From contig OZ234500.1 in assembly GCA_965153455.1 (NCBI GenBank), forward strand, positions 17,731,579 through 17,795,578: 64,000 nucleotides of DNA, written 5' to 3'. The notes under the pieces are model-generated. The model searched no databases. It had not been told where the DNA came from and worked only from the letters and a program-made list of their open reading frames with translations. The DNA is from Sphagnum compactum. Taxonomy: Eukaryota > Bryophyta > Sphagnopsida > Sphagnales. Position numbers and translations under genes: made by a program. The stretch's first letter is position 1. Each line of letters starts with the position of its first letter. Shown in pieces: positions 13,336 to 24,463 of this stretch.

Positions 13336-15055
13336 TGAGAACAGAAAATTGCATATCAGCTAAGTATTATGCATGGGTGGGTGCTGGTTCAGTGTGGGCA
13401 TCAGATCTAATTCCCTTCATTCCGAGTAGTCAGGCACATGTTTTAGATGTAGTCACAATCATGTGCATGTTGATGAGTCCAACTGCTGGTGGAATGAATC
13501 GTCACAACTGCATTGTTTTTCCATCTGACTTTTCAAGCATGGAGTCTTACAAGTTGCTGGTTGCTTTGTTTATCCATATGACTTTTGAAACATCGAATGA
13601 GTTGTTCTAGTCAACAATGTATGGAGTACTCTACTTTACTCAAAGAGATCTTTCTTTCAAGCACAATTTACGGAGGAGTACCGCAGTACGTTGGCAACCT
13701 TGACACTAATTATATTATTCTCAAAAACGTTGGAATTCTCAAAAAGAAATCCTGTTTTCAAAGAACAAAATGATGTGAAGGAGAAAATGAAATCTTCAAG
13801 AGTATTCTATTTGTCAAACTGAAAATTTCAAAATTAATTAATTATTCAACAAACATGTGTCGAAGTTGCCAAGGTACTATGGTACCACTCTTCTTTACTC
13901 AAAAGAGATTGTTCTTTTGAGCATCAAAGTCCTTCTAGACAACAATTTGTGGAGTGCTACTCTTCTCTACACAAGAAATCCTTCTTTCATGTACATTGGA
14001 AATAAACATTAGTGTTGTGAAGTGATTTGAATTGTGAAGTGATTTGAATTTATAAAGAACCATGGGTCCCAAAAACATTAAAGAATCAACCATGAACCGG
14101 TGGTTTTACAGCTGGGTATTTGGAATTTTTTTTCAAAAATTTGAGAACCGTGATTATATTGCACAACTGGGTCTTTGATGATTTTGAGAACCGCGGTCAT
14201 CCTACGAATCTGGGTGATAACTGCCAGGGGTCTCTTGTCTCTTCCTGTTTCTAATAATCACCAAAAACTGAGAGATAGTCTTTTTGTTTGGACTTTGGCC
14301 CTTTCTTTTTTCTTCTCTTGTTCCTTGCTACCTGTTTTTCCTTTATTTATTTATTTATTTATAGATAACATGGCAAGGACTATAAGTGCATTTTGAACTT
14401 ATTGTTTTCCACATAATTTCACCCAGCTCAACAGATTGAAGGTTCCAAAGGTTTTTCTCCTTTTGTTGACCAAAAGAACAAAAAAACAAAGAGGTTTCCA
14501 CTTATTTGCTGTCTTAAGCTTTTTCTCGAGAAGAATAATATTCAGGAGTTCACAAGAAAATTTCTCTTTTCCTTAGAAGAAAAATAAAAATACGACCCCA
14601 TGGGAAAAATTAGAGATTTGTAGACTTTTTGTCTTAATTTTTTCTTGGAGAAGAAGAAACAAACAATAGAGATTCCACACCTTTTTTTTTCCCCTCCTTT
14701 TTTCTTGAGAAGGGGGAAAAAAACAGAAACAAATCCCATAGAAAGTGTTGGAGGAAGAGCCAACAAACAAATTGGTGGTGACCCAAAGAGAAAAAAGGAA
14801 AAAAGGAAAAAAGGAAAAAATAAATAAATAGAAAATGAAATAAAATAATATTTTTTTAAAAAGAAAAAAATAGAAGACCCACATTCAAACTTATTTTCAT
14901 TCATTTTGATTCAGTCTGCATTCGTGTATCAAATTTCACATCATCACCGCCTCACATTAGTGGGTTAGTGGTTTTTTTTCATGGCGACCTCAAAAAAGTA
15001 AAAGTAAAAATTGTGTCACAAATTCCCTGTTTTTTGCAGAAAAAAATTGCCAACT
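13336..15055. other. AT-rich intergenic DNA with simple repeats
   Basis: No gene is recognised. Simple repeats include (ATTT)n at 14341-14362 and a GGAAAAAA-type purine run at about 14788-14822. Open frames on the minus strand around 14540-14904 are translations of this purine tract and are not credible genes. Confidence 0.5.
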
Positions 15056-15387
15056 GTTTGAGGAAAAAAAAACTATTTGGACTCCGTGTTGCTGCTGCAC
15101 ACTATTAGTGACAATCATTTTTTTTCCCTTAAGTTTTCATATGGTTTTCAATATTTCATCATTATTTATGTCAATGTCAAATTTAATTTGAATTAGTATA
15201 AATATCATGGACATGAAAAGACACATGCTAATTTGTCTCTTCATATCAATGTTGATGAGTAAGGAAAAAGAGAGATAGTTACTAAGAAAGGAATGAGGAA
15301 GTTATAAGGAAAAATTAGTAGGAAAGGAAGTAGTTGGTTCTCGAATTGTCTTTGGAAATGTCCAGGAATGATCATACGATAAATTTC

Positions 15388-15631
15388 GGAAAAATTTAAA
15401 TTGACACCTTTTTTGGTTAAATTCACACCCTTTCTTCGCGCGAAGTCTTTCTTTGAATACGTGGAAGGACGCAAGTGTGGGGTCTGTGGTCAATCAGGGC
15501 ACAACTCGAGAACTTGCCCGCAGAAGTAATTGAACTGATAAAGGAACATACTCTTAAAGTTTAATCTGCAAAAATCGGACGCGGCGAAGGGTGTGAATTT
15601 AACCAAAAAAGGTGTGAATTTAAAATTTTCC
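15388..15631 (+). mobile_element. 244-bp terminal-inverted-repeat element (MITE or Pack-type) with 8-bp target duplication
   Basis: The left arm (15388-15439) starts GGAAAAATTTAAATT and the right arm (15584-15631) is its near-perfect reverse complement, 52 against 48 bases. Both arms contain ACACCTTTTTTGGTTAAATT. The element is flanked by TAAATTTC on the left and TAAATTTT on the right, a 7/8 match. It sits inside repeat R2, whose other copy at 63.8 kb lacks it. The long inverted ends and duplication of 8 bases or so point to a hAT- or Mutator-like non-autonomous DNA transposon. The loop carries a short coding segment (see 15443-15529). Confidence 0.8.
15443..15529 (+). pseudogene. CCHC zinc-knuckle C-terminal coding fragment inside the TIR element
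   Basis: The frame gives 28 residues, KSFFEYVEGRKCGVCGQS and on to HNSRTCPQK, and then a TAA stop. The four ligands follow the C-x2-C-x4-H-x4-C zinc-knuckle spacing exactly. Such knuckles close many plant transposases (MULE/FAR1-like) and also occur in host proteins such as MYB-related factors; which source is unknown. The frame is open leftward through the inverted arm but has no clear start, so it is probably a captured or residual 3' gene end and not an independent gene. Confidence 0.7.
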
Positions 15632-15740
15632 TAAATTTTTTTTTAATAAAATCTCTTTAGAATTGTCCAAGTAAAGTATAATTTTTATTAAAAAAATCAC
15701 CCATATACCAGTTCCTTGAAATTTCTTGTCACTTAAAAAA

Positions 15741-18289
15741 ATAATTCAGGAAAATTTCAACACATTTCAACATAGTTGTTAGTTATGGGGGGAGGCTTTT
15801 GCCAGTTTTATGCAGTTAAAACAGGTTCCTACAAACTTTCCAGCAACTGACCCTCAATCTTGTTTGGGATGACATCAGGTGACAGGCAGGTGCTCAAGAA
15901 AGATAAGGCTCAGCAGTGACGCATTTATGCAGTGTAGAATTGAGCAAGATTTTATGATGGAGTGGTGTCATCAGGATCAATTCTACACTGCATAAAAACC
16001 TGCAAAAAAAGTACATTACCCTTGAACTGGGGGGCGAAGTGCACCATTTTTTTGGTGGTAAACTGAGTTTCATGCTGTTTTGACCCCCCTCTTTCCTTTT
16101 TCCTGAGCGCCTCCACTGCTGCTACATAGATTTTCACTGCTTCTACCTGTACAACTATTATAATTACCTTGAACCTTGCGCATTAAATGCTGAGTTTCAG
16201 CATTTCATACCCATATCTAATCAAAGTTTCTTTACTTTGGGGACCTCACTCAAAAAGGGATTTGGGGGGGGGGGGGGGGGGGGGGGGCGAAAGGAGGCCC
16301 AAAGACAGGATGACTTTAAGGAAAACTCTAATATCACCAGAATTCTACATTTCAAAAAGAGGTGTTGCTCCTTTAAAAGGGATTTACAAGGAAAATAATG
16401 ACATGGCATAGCCAAAAATCATGTGTCCATGACCATTATGTAATGAAATCACTATATCCACTATATCTATATTAGCATCCACTAGCTTTCTTAGGACTTG
16501 GTAGTCTAGATTAGATCTTAGCCTTGCACTTTTCATGAGGTGTCCATATCTTGGCCCTCTATGTTGTCAAAATATATCCTTTGAGGTTTAGGCACTAGTT
16601 ACTTATTGTAGACTTCAAGTTTAAGGTTAGAGTTTAATATTAGGTTGTTTTACATTTTTACCTTTAGTCAAAGGCCAATAGTTAAAAGTAAAATTTTAAA
16701 AGTTATTTATTCATCATAAGTTGTTACCAAGTTACATTGCCATTGTGTACATTGTACATATTACATAGAATGGATTTTGGACATTCTCCATTATTTAAAC
16801 CTTGATTCTTACAAGCTCTTAATTTTCCCATGTTCAAAACTTCAAGCTTCAAAGCAACCTTGAGCAATTTCCATGGCTTCTTGAACACTAAACCTCAATT
16901 TGCCAAGTTTGAACAAGAGGTTCAAGAATCAAACATCGATTAACATTCAAAATGGAGGTTCAACATCTTTGTTGAATATTCATGAAACAACATGGTTGTT
17001 ACAAATGTCTATTGTGTATCAATGAGCTTGCAACTTGCAAGTTCCAATGGTCATTGTTCAACGCTCACTATTGTTAAGAGTCTTAAAAGATCAGAGTCAT
17101 GGATGTTGTCCAACAAGCGACAACACACCAAGTCCCAAGTTTTGAGTCTATAACTTGCATTAAGCAAGGTAATTCACATAGACCTTGAACCTTTCAAAGT
17201 TTTGTCACTTATAAGCAACAAGTTGCAAGATTATAGCCTTTGAGGTTTGTTCATTATTAAATTGGGTCAAGTTTGTTGTTAGGAATCAAGAATTGAGATT
17301 ATGTGCATTTTGCTTTGGTTGTTTTGGGGTGTCCTAGTGTTGTGATTTATTTGCATCGAAAGTTGCATCATTCAACTTTTCATGCTTCTTTGGTTTCTAA
17401 GGTGTGAAGGTTTTTTTGGGTTTTGCTAGGTGCACATTATGGGTCTAGGCCTTAGGGCATTTCATTGATGCATTCACAAAAGTCCAAGCCTCAAGGGTGA
17501 TTCCAAGTTTCAAGTCTTGACTTCATTGTGTTTCTTGTTAATGACATTATTGAAGTTGCCATCAAACTTTAAAGTTAAATTTTTTTCCTCCAATCATGAT
17601 ACCATCATCAATGATGAAATTTCTATTAATGCAACCTTGGTGGCATCTTCTAGTTGTTCTCCATTTCATTTGCTTGAATTTTGTACACTTGAAGTTCCAA
17701 TTGGCTTGTCATATGATTTAACACAAGAATCTACACCCAAAAAATTGCAAAACAATTATGATGTTATGTGAAAATGGCAAACACTTAAGTGGCTAAGTTT
17801 GTTTGGGCAAATTCGGAAATTGTTGATGAGATGCTTGTATGTGTTAATCAAATGCATTGTTTATTCCACCATTATAGGCATTTGTTCCTCAGCTAAATAA
17901 TTTGGAAAAACATATGGGGAAGTGTTAGCTAATGCATGACATGGCTAACAAAGGTAGAATAACCAAGTTTACTACAAGACAAACAATAAGCATTGTCGCA
18001 ACCTTGCTTTAATCAACATTTGATGCCCTAAATTTGTTTCGTAACAAATTGGTGATGTTGAACTTGGGGAAAATTGGTTTAAGATTGTGAAATTTTCTAC
18101 CTTTTTCCATATTTTGCAAAATGGTTGACCCATGTTGGAGTGTGAATTTTTGATGCCTTCGTTTCATTTTTTGAAGGTGAAAAACATGCACAAAAAACAT
18201 GGGATTGATGTATCTAAGTGGGTGATGGGTGAACATATTTAGTTGTAAGTTTTGAAAGTATTAAAAATAGTTTTGATGGGAGCTCAATA
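15741..18289. other. Intergenic DNA with foldback and homopolymer
   Basis: A perfect 20-base inverted repeat lies at 15924-15943 and 15977-15996 (described separately). A run of 24 G occurs at 16264-16287, which makes the local length uncertain. From 16.7 to 17.9 kb the text is AT-rich with no recognisable gene; it may include degraded upstream parts of the transposase that follows. Confidence 0.45.
15924..15996. repeat. Perfect 20-bp inverted repeat, 33-base loop
   Basis: The left arm TTTATGCAGTGTAGAATTGA is followed after 33 bases by its exact reverse complement. As RNA it would fold into a clean hairpin. It could be a foldback mini-element or a small-RNA precursor; the sequence alone does not decide. 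Confidence 0.75.
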
Positions 18290-19110
18290 CTTTTTAATCA
18301 CATGTGATGAATTTGCTTCTATTGACGACCAATAGTAGATGTGTATACATGTTTATGTGGTGGACAATTCAATGCAAATTTTGTTATCGTTGTCCACGAC
18401 TCAAGTTGTGGGTGGGTTCAATATTGACAAGTTGATGCATTATGGACTTTCTATTGAATGAAGGTGGTATGGGTGAAAATGAAAATGGAACAAAGTTATT
18501 TGCTTTTGGTGCCAATGGTGTAAGTCTATTCCATGGCAATTATTTGATGTCATGGCCAAGATGTGTGGGTCTTGGGCTCCTTTTTGCTCAAGTTTGCATT
18601 GTGTTTTTCATCAAATTAATCGTGTTGTGCAAACCTTATTTGTTTTTTCTTTTAGTGCATTGAGTGGAACCCCAAGTGACATTTGGAATTAATTAATATC
18701 ATGGAAACTAAAAGTCTTAAGCTATTGAAAAATGTCAAGATTAGTCGGATTTTCCATGTTTTGCCTTGCAAAGACGGTGATGGCAAAGTACCTGATTGTT
18801 TTGATAAGAATGGGCCTAGACATGGCCACAAATTCTCAAGTTGTAACTCAACTTTGAGTGCTTGGTTGATTTGGATGTTCTACTATCCATGTCTTATTCC
18901 ATTGATTTTTGGAAGAAGTGCATGCCTTTTCAAGTATTTTCAAAGGAATGTCATATTTGTTTCTAATTTCATTATGACATTAAAGATTTGTTAATCATAA
19001 TTGCATGCACTCTTTGTCAATCTTGTCACAAAACTTCAAATGGACACATTCAAAGGATACAATTCCTTCTTGGATTGTACTTAGGAATCCATGACCTTAC
19101 AATGGCAATA
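18290..19110 (+). pseudogene. Degraded hAT-type transposase (ZNF862/C17orf113-like)
   Basis: Successive frames, with several shifts and stops, give landmarks of this plant hAT subfamily in the right order. They are VYVVDNSMQILLSLS with VVGG (about 18345-18415), FGANGVSLFHGN (18505 onward; family form FGADGVSVFQG), LHCVFHQINRVVQTL (about 18592-18640; family form VHCMAHRTNLAVQTL) and METKSLKLLKNVK (18701 onward; family form METKGLKILRNVKTRW). MALDMATNS-like and CLIPL-like pieces follow near 18810-18905. Such transposases cut and paste DNA elements. This copy is clearly dead. Possible further remnants (PQYWL, FPKHLEILK) run to about 19560. Terminal repeats were not found. Confidence 0.8.
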
Positions 19111-22100
19111 AATGCTAGAATCATCCTTGGAGCATCTTATTCTTAATTTGAATGTTACTCACATTTTCTATTGGTGTAATAACAAAGTAACAAGGGAAGA
19201 AAGTTGTCAAAGGGAGGTTAAAGACCGCTATGCAAATGGTGTGGAAACAACCATCTCAAGTTTTTAAAAAAAAAAATTTCTCTCAATTGTTTTTTTTGGG
19301 TCTATGGTTGTATGATTCTTTTGGGTCTTTGTAGTTTTGCATATTGTAGGTTGCAACTTGCACCTACAACTTGTTGTTCATGTATGTGGCATGGATTGAA
19401 TGTTGTAGAAATTGTTGAATTACTAGACATTAGGTTTTTCGTTTCATGATATTTTTTATGCATTTGGCATCATTTACCCACAATATTGGCTTTAGGAGGA
19501 AGCTAAGGTATCTTTTCCAAAGCACCTTGAAATTTTGAAGCAACATTATTTAGGTTTTCGCATGGAACTTGTAAAGGAACTAAATGGTTTGCAACTTTCA
19601 ATCTTTAAAATCTTCTTTAGAACAACCTTTGATAAAAGTGATAATGAAGAGTCAAGCCAAGACTACCATGAAACTTCCCCTTGAATTAAACCTTCACTTG
19701 GCTATGGCACACCATTTCAAGTTCTAGAGCGTTGTGTCACAACCTACCTCAATATCTCAAACTTGATGAAAGAGGCAATGTCCTTGTTTGGGGTAATGTG
19801 GAGTATGAACATTGTTTTTCAAGCTTGAAATTCTTGAAATCTAGCCTTTGTAATAGGCTAAATCTATGTCTCCCCATGGTTGTGAAAATGTGTTGATAAT
19901 AGTTTTTCACACTAGGCATATTCACAATCAGTGCCCCTTTTTGGACATAGGACTTAAGGACTTTGTTTTTGTTATCTTTCAAATATAGAATCTAAATGAA
20001 ATAAATTAAAGTGAGGGATATTGGATAATTCAAATTCTGATAATTTTCATGGTGGTGGTGATTTTTCGCATGTGCATGTAATTATGCATAAATATTTTGA
20101 TGAAAAACCAAAAATGCAAAAAATGAGTACATGTTATAAACAATTTAACATGTTTTCTTGCATGAAAATTTCTTACACATTTTGTTGACATTTGGGGCCA
20201 CAAATTCTAAATGTAATGAATACAAAAAATCAACCAAATGGGGAAAAAATGAATCATTTTTCTTCTTGCCCTTTATGAATGGATTTTGTGGTTTTCAAAA
20301 ATATTATATTATATTATTTAATCAAATGCATTATATGACCATTGCTAAACATAGATGTATGCAATACTTATCCATGGAAGAAAATTGAACTCAATTACAT
20401 TACTTTTGATTCCTTTAAGATGAAAATTACAATTAAGAAAAAGACTCAACTTATTTAAAAGGATTCAAAAGGACATCTATATTATATTCAATTTATTCTT
20501 AGATTTTTTAATAGATTACCATGACATAATTCTAATTATAGTCATATACAATCCACTATAATCATGAAATAGTAAATGTAATAAAATTCCAAAATAGTCT
20601 TTTGCAGTCCTTTTTTTGTTGGACCATCATTTTGGGTACCTTGATTGTGAATATGCCCCAATATGTTAGTTTTTTTTACAAAGCTATTTAATTTGTTTTA
20701 TATCTTTGAAAGTTTTAGTTAAACTTTTGTTCCTTGATTCTTTAAATTTCCATGATGTTATTTTTGTTTTCTGATTCTCTTGGAAATCTAATCCTCTAAG
20801 ATTTGGTTGTCATGTTGACCAGCTCCTTGGACCATTGCCATATGTATTATGAATGATGATCATGGCATTAGGATTCAAATTTGTGTTTTAGGGGCCTATT
20901 GTTAAGTCATGATTAGTTTGGTAATCAACATGCATGGTGTTAGTAACATGAACTGTTAGGTCAAATGCAAAGTTTTATCTATGGTGCAAGTGGAACTTGG
21001 CAATGGCAAGTAGTAATGGCAAAAATGCAAGCTTCCAAGTGTGAAAATGAAAATTGAAACATAGGGTTGTGATGGCACTAATCCTATGCGGATTTATCCT
21101 AAGGTTTTGGCTTTGGACCTTGTGGAACTTTCCATTTGGGTTTTTTTTACCTTGTTTGTATGTGTGCATCCTTCGGCTTTGAGCTGGGAGGTGTAATTAT
21201 CCTTTTGGTTTCCCTTAAATTGTTTGGCCCATGACTAATCCAACGTGGTTGCTTGGCATTTAATCATATTATTCCCGCAATGGTATCTTCTCCTCTTCCC
21301 TAGTGGTGGTGTAACTGATCATAAGGATATTAAGATGCATAGGTATGATGATTTTTAGCAAGCGATTTGGAAGAACTTTAAGCAAAACATGGTTTTTGGG
21401 CACAAATCTTTTTCCAATTCAAGCCCCCTTGGTTAAAACCCCATCTTTAGGTGCCTTTCAAGTTTTAGTTATACCTTTGCCATGTCAACTTGAATGGAGT
21501 TTTGCTTTAAGATGTGCTGGGGAATTGTTCATGTGATTAAGGCTTTTGGCCCCTTTGCTCTTGCCCTAGCCTTAGCCTCCTTAGAAACTATTATTGCTTT
21601 GCATGCATTTCACCTTTTGGATTTGTCTTTTCCTTACCAAAAACTTTTGGTGGATTTTAGCTTGATTCAAATTTGGAATTTTCCTTAGATTATTTTAGGT
21701 TAACTTTCATTCAGTCAACACATTTTTTAATTGGTGGTCCTTCAAGTATGATTTTCAAACAATTTTTAGGCCTTTTCACCCCAACATTTCAACTAAGGGT
21801 GTCACGTAGTTCTTCCAAATGAACTACCATGTTGTTGTAGGTTATATCCTAGGGTCCATTGCTTAGGCTTTTGACATTGCTAGGTTTTTGCTTTAGCCAT
21901 ACCTTTTAAAGGCATTTGATTGATTATGATGGGTGAAGTCCTATATCAATTGATGAGCACAACTTTATGTTTGTAATTTTTTAATGTTTTCTTGGTTCAT
22001 TTATTGCTTCATTAGTTTGGTGACATGGCAGTTAAGGGTGAGTGCAAAATGGTGGTTCATGGTGCTTGAATTGCATTAGACATCCATCCTAATTGGTGTT

Positions 22101-23999
22101 TTAGGTGGACGTCACAAATGCTTTCAACACCATCTTTTGGGAAACCATAATCTAAGAGCTTTGCGTAACAAGAGGTTACTTGTTTTATGTTTTCCTTTTT
22201 GTTTGGTCCTTTTATGCCCAATAGGTTCCCTTTTTTCAGCCAACATTTCCTTTTGGGATAGTCGTTTGTCATCCATTTTTTGGTGGGGATGCACCATGGT
22301 GATCTCCTTGTTGGGCCTCTTTGTTCATTGGTCCACTTTTGTGCGTTATGATGTTCTATGAAAGTTTTTCCTCTTGTATTTTCCTTTCCCATGATGTCAT
22401 TCACATGGTTGCCTTTTGGTTTGTTTTTTGGATTCTTTCTTCTTGTCAATTTTGTTGTTTTTTGGACAATATCAAGGCATCCCATTCAAGTCTTCTTTTA
22501 TTTTTTCCTTTTTGCATGACACTTTAAATGAAGAAATTCCATATAGAACGCTTCTAAAGAAGGATGCCCAAGTGACAAGTAGGGGATTTTCTTTTGGTGT
22601 TTTGCCTATAAACCTTCCAATCTATTCCATTCCTTCCCCCCCTTATGATATCATCCATCCGTTTCTTTTTTTTGATATGCTACTTGTGATTGGTGGAGGC
22701 TTTGGAACATGATTTGTTCTTATGCCTTATGATGATCCACTTTGGATTTTGAACTTTTGGTTTGGACTTGGGTCCTCTCTTTGTTCCTTTTTTGTCCCCT
22801 TTCACTGGGTGTTTTGTTTAATGGAGTCTAACAAGGTTTCATCAACTAGTCAGGATCAAAATCAGTAGCAAAACTTTGAAAATAAACCCTTAAAAGCAAA
22901 AGTTTGGGCTTATACAATAAGCATGTTAAGTATTTTTTAAAAAGCAAGGAAGTAGGCTGAACTTTATAGGTAAGTGATCATTTTTGATGTGCTATAAAGC
23001 GGCATGCCTTCCCAGTTTTCACTTGTCAACCTTGTGAAGTGTTAGCGTGCATGGGGCTGTTTTTGAACTGGGTCCAGGTACTTGAATTTGTAAGAAAAAG
23101 TCATCAAAAATCAAATTTGCACGTGTGTAAGAATTTTGAACATCGAAGCTCAAACCCACACCTGGAAAACTTATCAAACTTTTCAAAATATCAAAACCAA
23201 GAGCGAAGGTTGGTTCTTTATTTATTTATTTATAAGACCGAAGGTTCTTTGTTTGTGGTTTCCAAGAGAAAGAACGAAGAGCTGGACAACAATGGTGGGC
23301 TGTTTCCCTCCACACTTTGGGGTTATCTCTCCCTCTCTCTCTCAAGGACCCATCCATTATCTGTTGGGTCAAGTTGTCCTCTTTTTGATGATCAATCAAA
23401 CAAAAGGACTGTTCCTGAAATTGTGCACTTTCTGCAGACTTGTACATTTTTTTTCCTGACTCAGCACTTTGGGCAGGACCTTTTTTCAGTTGTAAAATGC
23501 TGACTGACTTACTGACTGACTGATGACCTCCTTGTGGGACCAACCCAAATTTCCCAAAGACTCTTTTCAAGGAGAGATGGTGTGGCAGGAGCCTTAATTT
23601 GACTGAAACTTTGCTTGTACTGTAGCAGTGAAAACAAAAGTTTTGATGCATAATCAAGCTTGATGATCAAAGGGAAGAAGAAACAAAAACAAGAGTTACC
23701 TTAAAAAATTCCACAAAAAAAGCTCTCAAGAACAAATCAAAAAGCTTCTTGACTAAGTATCCAAGGTTTTTGAGCTTCAATGGCAGTGCTAATCATTTCC
23801 TTGAGCGCAGGGTCAGAAGAACACTTGCAAACAACTCGAGCTGAATCCCAGTTACTTCTGCTTTGAGCTTTCTTTTTTCTTGCCCCCACCTTTTCTTTCT
23901 TGGGTCTCTCTCTTTCCTAACTTTCCTGCTTTCTTGATCTGCAGATTTGAGATTGGTTCAACCTGTTTGTGTGTCATCTTTGACTGCTGAAGATGTTGT
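19111..23999. other. AT-rich intergenic DNA, no gene recognised
   Basis: The longest open frames are a lysine-rich 142-codon frame on the minus strand (22057-22485) and a 154-codon frame on the plus strand (23039-23503). Neither shows a domain, family motif or splice context, and both lie in low-complexity surroundings, so they are not called as genes. CTGA-type short repeats occur at 23500-23525. From about 23750 a CT-rich stretch leads towards the receptor-kinase gene and may be its promoter or leader. Confidence 0.45.
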
Positions 24000-24113
24000 A
24001 GTAGTTGTTACTTTAGGATTAGGTTTGGAATTTTTTTCTTTTGGGGTTTTGCAGGAGAGGTTTTCAGTACTGAATATTGCTCAAACATTTTTGGTGATCT
24101 TTGAGGTGGTTCT

Positions 24114-24203
24114 ATGATGAGTACTAGAGTGGTGAGATCAGAAAGCAGCAGCAGTAGCGACAGTAGTACTAGCTGCAAACTTGCTGCAGCAACACTAGAG
24201 TAG
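24114..24203 (+). promoter_or_regulatory. Upstream ORF 1 of the receptor kinase (29 codons)
   Basis: A Met-Met start is followed by a serine-rich 29-residue frame and a TAG stop, 260 bases before the kinase ATG. If the transcript starts upstream of it, ribosomes would meet this frame first. The transcription start is not known, so a regulatory role is inference. Confidence 0.35.
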
Positions 24204-24240
24204 AAGTTGCTTTCACCAGCAGCATCAGCCGCTTCATAGA

Positions 24241-24444
24241 ATGTTTTCAATGTTCCCAGTCTCGATTCCAAAAGCAACTGAGCTACTGGAGGGATTATGG
24301 ACAAACATGCAGAGACACAACCAGTTGATCAAAGTTTGCAAGCGCATTGAAAAGCAGCAACCTGCTGTTGTAGCTGGATTTTTGAGCTTGAGGAGGAAGA
24401 GGAGGCGGAAGAGCAGATCAGGACAGGAAGAAAATCCTAGATAG
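24241..24444 (+). promoter_or_regulatory. Upstream ORF 2 of the receptor kinase (67 codons)
   Basis: This frame ends in TAG only 19 bases before the kinase ATG and carries an Arg/Lys-rich C-terminus (LRRKRRRK). A long uORF this close to the main start would be expected to lower or condition translation of the receptor. No conserved-peptide uORF family is recognised. It could also be chance or lie outside the mRNA. Confidence 0.4.
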
Positions 24445-24463
24445 AGAGATTCCAGGTCGATCG

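Larger units (their letters stand above)
15056..15740 (+). repeat. Dispersed repeat family R2, copy A, interrupted by a TIR element
   Basis: Starting with GGACTCCGTGTTGCTG, the stretch matches 63466-63912 in the same order: CAATATTTCATCATTATT, a GAATTGTC segment, ACGATAAATT and finally AATCACCCATATAC. Copy A contains an extra 244-bp insertion at 15388-15631 that copy B lacks. Function and class are unknown; similarity is interrupted and old. Confidence 0.65.

Noticed and set aside
16264-16287. Run of 24 G as a G-quadruplex or regulatory element
   Set aside because: A pure homopolymer at this length is as likely a slippage or assembly artefact; no gene lies nearby.
22057-22485. 142-codon lysine-rich minus-strand frame
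   Set aside because: No family motif, surrounded by similar low-complexity DNA; length alone is not enough.
23039-23503. 154-codon plus-strand frame upstream of the kinase
   Set aside because: No domain, and it overlaps open frames in both other directions; likely chance.
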